Below are positions 50,301 through 62,274 of a DNA stretch of 64,000 bases, in pieces. How positions within the stretch are numbered: position 1 is the stretch's first letter; the number at the start of each line of letters is the position of its first letter. A program made the position numbers and the translations under genes. The notes under the pieces are model-generated. The model saw only the letters and a program-made list of their open reading frames with translations, ran no database searches and was not told the DNA's origin. Source of the DNA: Eutypella sp. D-1 (taxonomy: Eukaryota; Ascomycota; Sordariomycetes; Xylariales; Diatrypaceae); the NCBI GenBank assembly GCA_023313575.1, contig JAJTTP010000013.1, positions 372,001-436,000 of the forward strand. Direction: 5' to 3'.

Positions 50301-51232
50301 TTTCTAACTTTTTTAAAAACTAAAAACCATAACAAACCATTTTTTTTTTACGATATCGAAAAAACTCCTATAATTTTCGAAAACGTTAAAAACGCGTAAT
50401 AACCTTATTTATCTTTTTTAAAAACAAAAAAATCGCTCCTCGGTTAACGCTTTCTCACGTTTTAAACGATCCTATTTATAAACGATATTTTAAAAAAAGT
50501 TAATTAAAATCCTTAAACCATTGTATTACCGTTTATATAAAATGCAATTTTAATAATAAGCAAAACTTTCGGATATTACGTATTATTTTTTATAACGAAA
50601 ATAAAAAAAATAAAATATAATTTCGAAACTAAAAAATAAAATATAAAAAGCAAAAACTTTATAACCGTCCCGTTAGTTAATCCGGCGATAAGATTTAAAA
50701 ACACGATCAATTATAATAAAAAAGGATAAAAATATAAAAACGGAAAAAACTTATAAAAAATAAATAAAAGCACGGAAATTAAGTTTTAAGGATAAAAACT
50801 TTAAAAAAGGAAAGATTATGTTATAGCTTAATTAGGTTAAATAAGGCAAATAACCCTATTTATTAACGGTATTACCGGAAAAATAAAAGTATAAGCTAGC
50901 TATATTTAACAAGTTATAAAAAAAGCTACATATAGATCCGTTATAATCCATAGATTTAAAGGTATTAATTAAATCCGTTACGATTTAAAGATTTAATATA
51001 ACCACATATTCCAATATTAGGAATAAAAGATATAAATAATATATAATTACGTTTATTACCTTTTTCTTAAATAGTTTTTAAGTTTACTAACTTATAATAT
51101 AATTTAATTACCTAAAATACCTTTCTTTTTGTTATCACCAAACGTGATTATTTATTACTTAAAACCCCCAGCACTCCTGCTAATATAAACCCCTCGACTG
51201 GATTAATAGTTAGGAATAGACCAGCCGTCACA
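44382..51232 (+). mobile_element. Gypsy-2: full-length Ty3/Gypsy chromodomain retrotransposon, best-preserved copy
   Basis: A 6,851-bp element with two 414-bp LTRs (44382-44795 and 50819-51232) and a perfect 5-bp duplication CGGAT (44377-44381 and 51233-51237). A purine tract precedes the 3' LTR. The U3 is a third variant, TGTTATGGCTTAACTAGGC. RIP has struck throughout, but several pol segments are readable (see the pseudogene entry). It is inserted in the small LTR element, which itself lies in LINE copy 2, so it is the youngest of the three layers. Confidence 0.93.
44796..50818 (+). pseudogene. Gypsy-2 gag-pol relic (CCHC, RT, RNase H, integrase, chromodomain)
   Basis: Domains read in order. 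The CCHC knuckle at 45649-45690 has its Cys and His decayed to Tyr. RT palm YYFNDILIYLK at about 47883-47915 is the YxDD motif with D changed to N. The RT thumb/connection open stretch at 47982-48167 ends FFGLINYYRKFI. RNase H runs 48334-48480, with ASDYVL and NYPIYDKEFL. Integrase lies at about 48700-49300, with YGK and DFITKLP near 49020-49133. The chromodomain is at about 49990-50120, with YEAKKIL and KGYNNSEN. The RT palm and the thumb stretch are in one frame; elsewhere stops and frame changes abound. Chromodomain integrases of this kind (chromoviruses) usually direct insertion to heterochromatin, which fits the clustering seen here. No product is possible. Confidence 0.88.
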
Positions 51233-51528
51233 CGGATATTTTATACGATGGTTTTATATAAATAAACGAAATATAGCATTAAACAGCTTACAAGTTCGAG
51301 CAGGTTAATTATATATACCGTAAGGAATTAATACGGTTAATAAAAAATAAAGGATAAGAGTTAATTAATTAAAAAAACGGTTTGAAATAACATTATATTT
51401 TTTTTATAATAGTTCGGGATAGATATACGGTATATAAATAATTAAAAACCGTACGTCGTACGGTTTAAATACGTATACGTATTAATATTATTTTTAATAA
51501 TTATATACGATAAAAAAAAAGCTATTAA

Positions 51529-51754
51529 TGTTAAAATAATATTTAATACGATATATTTAAATAGCTATTAATTAAACCGTAACGGTTTAACCAGCTTTAA
51601 TATTAAACCTTAATGTTAAGGCCTTAGCTTATATATAAACCAAGGCCATTAAGGCTACCGTATAAAAAAGGATTTTTCTTTTTTAAGTTAAATATAATAT
51701 TACCTTTATACCCCGCGCGGCGTGCCTATTTAAGCACGTAAAATGATTTTAATA
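51529..51754. repeat. Right terminal repeat of small LTR element
   Basis: Direct copy of the left repeat with C/T and G/A differences. It starts with an intact TG and keeps the CCCCGCGCGGCGTG patch. Confidence 0.75.
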
Positions 51755-53050
51755 AAACGTAAAATTTATATATATTAAGTAGGTTTTTTTTTTATCGTAT
51801 TTAATATTTATATATTTATTATATTTAAAGCCTTTTACGTAATAAGCTGTTATATAACCGTATTTATAATATTTATGACAAAATTTAATTATTATATTTT
51901 TTATAAAAAGTTTATAATTAAAAATATAAGCATAAAATATAATTTCATTATTATAAAACCGTCATACCGTTTCGATATTAATAATTTTAAAAATTAAAAT
52001 AATACATTTTATACTTTTATTTTTTAAAATTAAAAGTTTAATTTTAATAATTAATTAAATATTATTAACGTTTTATAATTCTTTTAATATTTTATTTAAA
52101 TTTATATAAATATGTTTAACTTTTTTTATATAAATGTTTTTAATTATTATAATAAATTTACGTTATAAACGTATCGTTTATATATTAAAAATACCGGTAA
52201 TTTATTTTTAATTTGTTTTATATTTTATTACCGTTTTTTAAAAAATTAATATTACGTTTTTATTAAAAAGATATTTTATTATTATTACTTTTTATACATT
52301 TAAGGTTTTATTTATAATTTTAATTATATCGATTACGTTATGGTTTTTAATATCGTTAAAGGTAATTTCTTTTATTTCTTTTATACCTTTTCGGTTATAT
52401 TTTATCGGTATTATTAATTTAAATTCCGGGCGTTACGTTATTATTATAATAATATTAACTTATTATTTTATTAAAAAGGCGGGAATATTAATTACAGTTA
52501 GTTTATTATTATTAAAAACTTAAACGGTAATAAGTTTTTTTAATACTTTTTCTTAATGTTTTTATCGTATTACGGAAGTATTTAATTATAACGGCAATAT
52601 TATCGGCATATATATATTTTATTAACGCGTTTTATTCGATTTTTATAATCGTATTAATAATAATAAAGGTTTTTTTAATTTTATTTAAAATAATTATATT
52701 TATTAATTTCGTTATTGTAACGATTTTATTATTTTAACGCGTTATTTATATTTTATTACGGTTTTAAACGGTATCGGTTTTATTAAATGTTAATTATATT
52801 ATTATTTAAATTTATCGAATTATTAATATATAATTACGTTATTATTACGTCGGTAATATGTTTATATAATTATAATATAACAAATATAAAGATTTTAAAT
52901 TTAATATTATTTTAATAAAAAGACGTAGGTTTAAAAAGTTATATAATAAAATTTAAAGGTTTTTTTTAACGATTTTAATTATATAATAATTACGTACAAA
53001 GATTACGTAATTTAATTTAATAATAAAAGAATATTAATTAAAAAGGCCTT
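51755..53050 (-). mobile_element. LINE copy 2, 5' part (ORF1 region)
   Basis: Minus-strand continuation of LINE copy 2. It is the reverse complement of about 32330-33560 and includes the decayed CCHC knuckle pair at about 51800-51900 and the matching ACCGACGTAATAATAACGTA block near 52840-52860. The 5' limit is uncertain. Confidence 0.7.
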
Positions 53051-54084
53051 ATTTATTTAATTAACGTAAATGTTAATAAAGAATTATTACTGTTTTATAA
53101 TAAATTTATTTAAAAACGTTATAATAATAAATATCGGTAATAATAAATTACGTATTTAAAAAATATTATAATTATTATAAGTTTTATAATTAATTAAAAT
53201 AATAATTAAATAATATTATTTAATATAACGGTAAAAATTATTTTTAATTATATTTCTCCCCGTGATTTAATTTTAAAATAAAACTGTTTTTTATAAATTT
53301 AATATTAAATACGTAACTTTCGATAAAAAAAGTATATAATTTTCTGTAACTTTAATAATTAACCGGTTTTTTAATTAAAAATTATTTAAATAAAAAAAGC
53401 TTTTATTAAGGTTTAAAAAAAACATATAATTAAATAAAAAAGAATATATTTATTAATAACTTAAAAATAACGGCGTATTTAAAGATTTATATCAAAACTT
53501 TTTTAAAAATATTTAAATTAATAAAATGTTATATAAATAAAATAATAATTATAAACCGATTAAATTACCGTTATACCGTTGTAGCTTTAATTAAGTATAA
53601 ACTTTATAGAAATTTATAAAAACTTATTTAAAATTTATTTTTTAATTAAATACGGGGCTTTAAAAAGTTTTAACGTTATTAATGTTTAAAAGAGCTTTAA
53701 AAATAATTATTAAATTATTAAAATGAAACGAAAAAGTAATTTAACGGTTTTATTATTATTAAATAACTTAAATCGTTATATATACGATTATATTATAAGC
53801 TTTTATGTAAAAGGTAAAACAAGTATTATATTTTATTTATTTAAAAAGAAGTTTTAACTATTATATAAAAAGGAAGAAAGAAAAAGTCTTATTTTCCTTA
53901 GCCCGTATTCCGCATAATAAAATCCGAGATATTATCGTGCGGCGATTATTAGCATAATTTTAATAATTACGATTATAAAAAATTAAATAAAACAATTATA
54001 AAAAATACATTTTAATATATTAAATTTTATAAACTTTATAACATTCCGATAACGTTTTAAATTTTTATAAAAATGTTTTTAAAA
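53051..54084. repeat. Unassigned AT-rich stretch upstream of Gypsy-3
   Basis: About 1 kb, possibly the 5' region of LINE copy 2 or another element. A slightly GC-richer patch lies near 53885-53960. No open frame and no second copy was recognised. Confidence 0.35.
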
Positions 54085-54512
54085 TGTAACGGCTGGTTTA
54101 TTCCTAATTATTAGTCCAGTTAAGGGGTTTATATTAATAAAAGTGTTAAAGTTTTAAGCAATAAATAATTACGTTTGGTAATAATAAAGAAAAAGGTGCT
54201 TTAAATAATTAAGTTATATTATAAGCTAATAAGCTTAAAAACTATTTAAAAAAAAGATAATAAATATAATTATATATTATTTATATCCTTTATTCCTAAT
54301 ATTAGAATATGATATTAAATGTTAAATCGTTAGGATAACTAAGTTATTCAGGCTATTTAAGATTATTAAGATAACTGGGCTATTTAAGTTATCCTTTTTA
54401 TTACGTAACTTAAATATAGTTTATTTTATTATATATATTTTTTTTAATGTTATAATTAAGGATTATTTATGTTAATCTTATTTAAGCCTAATAATTTATC
54501 CAGGTTATAATA
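54085..54512 (-). repeat. 3' LTR of Gypsy-3
   Basis: 428 bp, reverse orientation. It starts TGTAACGGCTGG and ends CAGGTTATAATA. Confidence 0.9.
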
Positions 54513-57500
54513 CGATTTTTCTTTTTTTAAAGTTTTTATCTTTAAAACTTATTATTTTTATTCTTTTTTTGCTATAAGTATTTTTTTCTTTTTTATTTTA
54601 TATCCTTTTTATTATATTTAATCGTATTAATAAATCGATTTTTAAACGCGTAACTTTTTTATTTTAACGTAAAACTTTTTAACGTAATTCCTTTTTTACG
54701 GCAGTTTTATTATCCGATCCGGTTAATATAGCTTTTTATTTTTATTACGAACGTTATTAATTAAAATGTAAAATTTTTAACTCGGACTTTTTTTATTATT
54801 TATTATGCATTTATTATAACCGGAATTAATACAATATATTTAAGCTTAATTCGGAACAATTATAAAAAGTTATATCTTAATATCGAAAACTAGAGTTAAA
54901 ACTTAAGGCTATAAAAAAAAGGCTAAAAAAGTGATTTTTAAAATAAACGTAAAATTTCGCCGTTTACGTCGTTAAAAACATATATAGTATAAAAAAATAA
55001 TAAAAGCGGTTTCTTATAATATCGATAATTTAAAAAAGTTAAAGGAGGAAAAGCGTCGGGCGGAAAATATATATTTTACGGGGTTTATTAAAACGTTTAT
55101 AAATTTTAAGGTTATTTTAAATTTTAATTAGTTTAGGATAAATATATCGGGTAATCTTAATTAAGATATTATTTTTATTAACGTTTCCGTCGGCGTTAAT
55201 AAAAAATTTTTAAAAAGCATTAAACGTTTATTAAATAGTTAACGGGTTTTTATATATTTTCGAAGTTATTATATTTTTTTTATTTAATTTTATATTTTAT
55301 TCGTTTATTTTTTATTCGTATATTTAAAATTTTCTTTATTTCGTATTTATCTGTTTTTATTTCGACGTTATTTCGTCCTATTTTTATAACGTTTATATTC
55401 GTTACGTTTTTAAGTAAAAAAATGTAAAAAATTAAATAAATTTTAACTTTTAATAATAAGTCCAATTTGTAATTATTTTTTAATATTTTTTTATTAACTG
55501 GGTACGGTCCGATGTATTTATAATCGAATTTTTTATTAAGTTATTTTATTATAATGTTTTTTATAATTAAATAAACCATATTTTTTTCCGAAAAGATTAA
55601 TCCTTTTAACCTTTTTAAATTATAATATTTGCTTATTTATTAACGTATAAATTTAAGTTTTACCTTTATTTTTTTATGCAATTATTTAAATTATTCCGAT
55701 ATTAACATGGCTTTAATATTATCTAGTCCTTTTTTATAAATATCTCGGTAAACGTCCGGGGTAAATCCGAAATTAACGTTAATAAATATTATCCGTATAT
55801 TTTTATAATAAGCTATATTATAAGCTAATTATACGATAAATAATTATTTTACTTAATTATTTTGTTTATAATTAATATATTATCGAAAATAAATTTTTAA
55901 TATTTAATTAATTCGTTTTATTTATCCGTTTATTTAAAGTTTAAAAGCCGTTATAAATTTAAGGTTTAATTTTAATCTTATTATAAAACTTTATTAAAAT
56001 TTCGATATAAATATTATTTTTTTATCGGAAATAATTTCGAATATAAAGCCGTATATTATTATAATATATTATAAGAAAATATATGCCATTTACTTTACGT
56101 CGGTATTTTCGTTATATAAAATAAAATAAAAAAACTTTATAAATCGGTTAACGATTATAAATATGTTATTATAACCGTTACATATTGTTGGATTTTTTAA
56201 TATTAATAATTTAATAATAAAATCAAATATAATAAACTTTTATAGTTATTTATTAACGGGTAACGGTTATAATTTTCCATAAAGTTTATATCGTTTTATT
56301 TTAATTTTTCCGTATATATTATATTATCGTCATATTTATTATATTACCGATTTTATTTTATCGAATATATAAATCCGTTATAATCGTTTAAAAATTTTAT
56401 AATTTTTTAAATATCCGTATAAAAGATGTTCGTAAATCTTTTATATTAATTATTCCTATAATTCTTGTAATATTTATAACTTTTTTATTTATTTTTTTAT
56501 TAATAATTCGTTATTATATTATTCGATTTATTTATATAAATTATCTTAAATAATCTTAATAATAGCAATTTATCGTTATTCCAGGTATTTCTTTAACATT
56601 TATCGGAATATTACGTATTTAATTAATATGTATTTTTTTCCATAATAAGTTATTTACTGATAACATTTATTCGTCCGTTTTCTAATCCTTTTTTATAAAT
56701 AATAATATAATCGAACTCCGTAAAATATTTAACGTATCGTAATTATTTTCCGTTAAAAGTTTAAATAATAAAAAAATATATAATATTTTTATAATCGGTA
56801 TAAACTTTAACTTAATACATATTTCCTATAAAGTAATATTTAAATTCCTTAAATACGTTAACGATAGCAAGAAATTCCTTATCGTAAATTAAATAATTAA
56901 GTTCGGTTTTAATAAGTTTATAAAAATAAAATGTAATAAAGTGTAATTTTCCATCTTTATCTCGTTATTTAATTTATATTTTAAAAGCGTAATCCGAGGC
57001 ATCGGTTTTTAATTTAATAAGTTTTTTAAAATCGTATATAATAAATATTAATTTATTAATAATAACGTTTTTTAATTTTTTAAAAAGTTTATTTATTTTA
57101 TTAATCCATATAAACCGTTTATCCTTTTTTATTAATTCCGTAAAAGGTGTTATAATATATTTAAATCGTTATATAAATTTCCGATAATAATTTATTAAGC
57201 CGAGAAAAGCTTATATTTTTTTTATACTAATAAGCATTTTTTAATTTTTAATAATTACGATTTTCTTAAGGTTTATTTTAATATATTCGGGGGTAATAAT
57301 ATATTTAAAAAATTCTATTTTTTATATATAAAATATACTTTTTTCGGGTTCCATTAATAAGTTAACGTTTTATAATATTTATAATACTTTATATATATAC
57401 TTTTTATACTATTCCTTTAATTTTAAATAAATAAGGATATCGTTAAAATAACAGATAATAAAAATATTAAAATATTCTCGTAATATATAATTAATTATGC

Positions 57501-60500
57501 GTTAAAACGATATTAATACGTTAATTAATCCGAAAAGCATAACTAAATACTTAAATAAACCGTATTTCGTTTTAAAAGCTATTTTTTATTCGTTTCCGGG
57601 TTTAATTTTAATATAATAATATCTGTTTTTAAGGTTTAAAATAATAAACCATTTAGCCCTATATAAACGGTTTTTTATTTTAATAATAAATAATAACGGT
57701 ATTCGGTTTTTAACGGTAATTTCGTTTAATTATTAATAATCGATTATTAATTATAATTTACCGTTTTTTTTAAGCATAAATATAATAAAGTATCCTGTTA
57801 ATGATTTTAATCGTTAAATATATTTTTTTACTAATTTATTTTCGAAGTATTTTTGTAATTCCTTAAATTCGATTTTATTAAGGTTATAAATCTTATGGAA
57901 TCGTAACGTTTTTTTTTCCGTAAAAATAATCTTATGGTCTTATTTATTATAATTTAATAATCTTTTTTTAAATTTTTCGTAAAATACCTTATCGTATTAA
58001 TAATATTATGGTAATACGTTATATATTCGTAATATCGTCTTATTTTCCTTTTTTAAGATACTGTTAAAAAAGCGGAATCGTTATCGGATAAATGTAATAA
58101 TTTATTTAATCCTTTTTTCGTATCCTTTTTTTTTAATTCGTTATATTCCTTTAAATAAGGTTTTTATTATATCTTTAAGTCCGTACTTATTATCCGTTAA
58201 ATATTAAGATCTTTTTTTTAAATTATCGTCGGTTTTTAAAAAATAAAAAAATATTATTTAACCAGTTCTCCAGTTAATCGATAAATTATATTAATATAGC
58301 CATAATTATTTAAGGATTATATCGTATTTTCTTAAAAATATAATATTAAAAATAACGTTTTATTTTTATTTTTCGATATATACGTTAAATTAATCGGTTT
58401 TTTATAATACTTTTTTTTTATTATATTTAAAAATATAACTTTCGGCTTTTATTATATTATAAAAGTGTTATTTTTTTTTTCCATAATAATTATAACTTAT
58501 TATATAATTTTAAAGTTATATAATTACCGTCGGTTCCGTTATTTATTATAACAGTATACCAGTTATTTTTAACCTTTATTTATATTATAATATATTTATA
58601 TCGTTTTTAAACTTTTAAAATAGTTTATAAATATTATATTACGTTTTTAAAGTTTATAATACCGCTTTATAGCCTTAATATAAACGGTTTTATCCTTTTA
58701 AATCTTTACCGTAAATTTATACGGCGTTATATAAATTATTATAAAGTTCTTTTTTATTAAATTCTTTTTATACGTACGGTTATTTTTTTATTATTAAATT
58801 TTTATAAAAATATTTAAAGTTAATCTTATTAAAGGTTATCCTTTTTAATAAATTTTTATAAACGTATAAGTCGGCGTTTAATAATTTATTTTTTTAATAT
58901 CGGATTTTATGTTTTTATTATTCGATTTCGTTCCGGATCTTTATAACTTTTAACGTTTAATATATATATTCGTTATAATAGCATATTTAATATCCTCCGG
59001 GGTAAAACATTTTTTTTAACTATTTTTAATTATACGGTATACGGTTAATATAATATGTAATTTCCTTATATTATCGTCGATCGGTTTTATTTTTTTCCTG
59101 TTATAAAAAATCGAATCTTTTTTTAGCTATTTATTTAATTCGGTTAATAATACCGATTTTTCGTTCCTTATATTAATAACATTCGTATTTTTAACAATTA
59201 ATAAAATATTTTAAAAAATACGGCGTCCGAGTTTAAATTTTTTAATTAATAAATTTATTTTAATTACGAAGTTATTATAAGTAAATTTTAAATCGTTATT
59301 TTTTAAGGCGTTATTAAAATCGTTTACCGTAAATGTTATACATTTTTTATAGTTTATAATCTTATTATTTTTTAAACTAATTAATTAATTATTTTATTTT
59401 TTTTTCTTTTACGAAATAAATTTCCGCGAAGGTTTTTTTTTTATTATTATTAAGATATTTATTTTATTATTATTAACGTTATCGTTTTATTACGGTTTAA
59501 ACTAATTATTTAGCTTTTTATAATCCTTATTAATAAATGTTATTATCCGAATATATGTAACGGATTATTTTAAACGTTTTTTTACCGGTAAAAGGTTATT
59601 TTTTTTCGGGTACAGGTTTTTAATTTTTATTTCGTTTAAATCTTTTATATTCTTTTTTAAAATATCCCATTTTACCATAATTATAATATTTAATTTATCG
59701 CTTATTCTTTTATATTATATTAAACGATATAGGTCTTAATGCCGTTCCGTAAAATATATCGGTAAACTTTTGATTTTAATTTTTATTATTTTAATATCCC
59801 TTAAATCCTTTAGGTATATAATATCCCTTTTTTTTTAACGTTATTTAAATTATTTATTATCGATTTTAATTATTAAGGTAATAAATTTATTAATAGTACT
59901 TAATTTATTATATAAAATAATTTTATTTTTAACCGTATCTTTAAATCTTTAATAAAACGTGTCGATAAAAGATTTATCATCCTTTTAATCAGTTTTTATT
60001 ATAAGCTATTTAAATTATACGGCGTAAATATAAATTATTCCTTTTTATTTAAAGTTTAAAAGTTATTATATAACGGCTCGGGTTTTATCCGGGTTTCCGT
60101 AATTAGTTTTCACCTTTTCCACGAAATTTTTATACTTTTTAAAAAAACGCTTAATTTCCGTAATTCTTTTTTTTTTTTTTACTTTTACGAAAATATTTAA
60201 AATAAGTTTAAACCATTAAATTATCCCTTCGGTAAAACATAAAGCAATATTAAAAATTTTATCGGCTTTTTCGGTTAATATATAACGTTATTAATATAAA
60301 TAAATTACGGCTATAATAAAAAAAGGTTATACGGGGGTAATGCTATTATAAGGTCTAAATTTTTTAAATTTAAATTTAACGGGTATAATCTTTTAGGTTA
60401 CGGCTATAATTGCCGTTTATTCGATTTATTCGATTCGTTTAAGTAATAATTTAATAATTTATTAAAATTTTTAATTTAAAAAAAATATTTTATCGGATAT

Positions 60501-60541
60501 TATTTAAAGTTAATAACATTACTAAATAAAAGCTTATAACG

Positions 60542-60969
60542 TATAACGGTTAATTTATTCCTAACTATTAGTTTAATCGAAAGGTTTATGTTAATAAAAA
60601 TGTTAAAATTTTAAATAATAAGTAATTACGTTTAATAATAATAATAAAAAAAGTGCTTTAAATAATTAAGTTATATTATAAACTAATAAGTTTAAAAACT
60701 ATTTAAAAAAAAGATAATAAATATAACTATATACTATTTATATCTTTTATTCCTAATATTAAAATATAATATTAAATATTAAATCGTTAAAATAATTAAA
60801 CTATCCAGGCTATTTAAGATTATTAAGATAATTGGGCTATCCAGGCTATCCTTTTTATCACGTAACCTAAGTATGGCTTATTTTATCGTATATATCCTTT
60901 CCAGTGCCATGGTTAGGGATTATTTATGCTAATCCTATTTAGGCCTAATAACCTAGCCAGGTTATAACA
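60542..60969 (-). repeat. 5' LTR of Gypsy-3
   Basis: 428 bp, reverse orientation. It ends AGCCAGGTTATAACA with the TG/CA boundary preserved, and is better preserved at its U3 end than its partner LTR. Confidence 0.9.
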
Positions 60970-61845
60970 TAAAACCGTTATATAAATACGTTATAAAATA
61001 TAAAACGTTAAATAGTTATAAGCGTTATAACGTAATAACTTAATAATAATAAGTGATTTTAAAAAATAAGTATAATTAAATACTTTTATTTAATAGGCTT
61101 AAGTACGGCTAAAGCCGGTAAGCTTTATATATTAACTAATAATAACTAGCTACCGGTCGAAGACCGGGCGTTAACTGGTAACCCTTTAAGCTTAAAGGGC
61201 TTAAGGGTTATTCCGTTATATAAAATTATTAAACTATATTATAATTTAAAATAATATAAAGCTTTATTTTTATAAACCTATTGTAATAATAATAAAACGT
61301 TTTTTTATTTATAAAATAATTATTAACGTTTTTAAAATAAAGCTTTTTATAAAAAAAAATATTTTTAAATTTCGTTATATTTTAAAAAAGTATCGAAATT
61401 AATTTAATTAAAATAGCCGTTATTTATAACCGGTTAATATTAATAATTATTATAAGAATAAAAGCATTTATTAATACCGCCGGTTATTTACGTTATTTAA
61501 TGAATAATTATTTAAAAATAAAGTTATTACGTTATTAAATAAAATAAAATAAATATAATAAATAATTTATAATCGGTTTATTAATACCCCGGTATTAAAA
61601 GAGTTTAATTAAAACTTTTTTAATATTATAAAATCGGATATTAATTAAAATTCTATTAAAATAATATTATTATAACCGTATTTACGTAATAATAATATTA
61701 AAATTTATTTTTATATTATTATTTATTTTTTTTTAAAAAATTAATAAATACGTAATTATAATATTTTACGTAAAAAAAGAAAACTTTTTATTATCGTATT
61801 AACGTTATAATATTAACGTTATTAAATTAAAAACGGTAAAATTAT
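60970..61845. repeat. Unassigned AT-rich stretch with short GC patch
   Basis: About 0.88 kb. A patch at 61090-61220 keeps CTAGCTACCGGTCGAAGACC and a CCTTTAAGCTTAAAGG palindrome near 61183-61198. The rest is A/T. No gene was seen. Confidence 0.4.
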
Positions 61846-62274
61846 TATTATAACCGGTCGGGCCATTAGGCCTAATGGGGCTAACACAGTAAAAAAAGAT
61901 CCTTAACTTAAGTTTTGGAAAAAAAAATAGCCATATTAAAATAAGCCACATACGCCATACGACTAAAAAAAATCGGTTAAATCGGTAATAATCTTAATAA
62001 TATTAAATCGCTATACTCGGATACGATCTTAACGATTTAATAATAACCATATATTCCAGTATTAGGAATAAAAGATATAAATAATATATAACTACGTTTA
62101 TTACCTTTTTTTTAAATAATTTTTAAACTTTTTAGCTTATAATATAACTTAATTATTTAAAACATTTTTTTTTATTATTATTAAACGTGATTATTTATTG
62201 CTTAAAACCTTAACATTTTTATTAACATAAACCCCTCGACTGGACTAATAGTTAGGAATAGACCAGCCGTTATA
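61846..62274 (+). repeat. Solo LTR E (Gypsy family, U3 type II)
   Basis: 429 bp. It begins TATTATAACCGGTCGGGCC and ends CCAGCCGTTATA, with a perfect 5-bp duplication ATTAT at 61841-61845 and 62275-62279. Confidence 0.9.

Larger units (their letters stand above)
42914..51754. mobile_element. Small (TRIM-like) LTR element carrying nested Gypsy-2
   Basis: Direct terminal repeats of about 226 bp (42914-43139 and 51529-51754) bound this insertion. The right copy begins TGTTAAAATAAT; the left begins TATTAAAATAAT. Flanking bases are AAACA (42909-42913) and AAACG (51755-51759), a 5-bp duplication with one G-to-A change. On both sides lies LINE sequence that would be continuous without the insert. 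Removing Gypsy-2 and its duplication leaves about 1,985 bp, with about 1.53 kb internal and no coding domain recognised. That size and structure suit a non-autonomous LTR element. Internal content includes spaced GTATA/ATACGATAT repeats (43200-43460), a C14 tract and a moderately GC-rich patch at 43660-44050. Orientation is not determined. Confidence 0.7.
54085..60969 (-). mobile_element. Gypsy-3: full-length Ty3/Gypsy chromodomain retrotransposon relic
   Basis: A 6,885-bp minus-strand element with two 428-bp LTRs (54085-54512 and 60542-60969) and a perfect 5-bp duplication TAAAA (54080-54084 and 60970-60974). The U3 is type I. A 61-codon open piece at 55280-55465 (-) covers the integrase C-terminus into the chromodomain (SLLK-like FLLKNV, then KYEIKKILNIRI). 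The RT YFNDILIYLK stretch is retained near 57431-57460 read in reverse. All long frames are broken by RIP stops. Confidence 0.92.
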
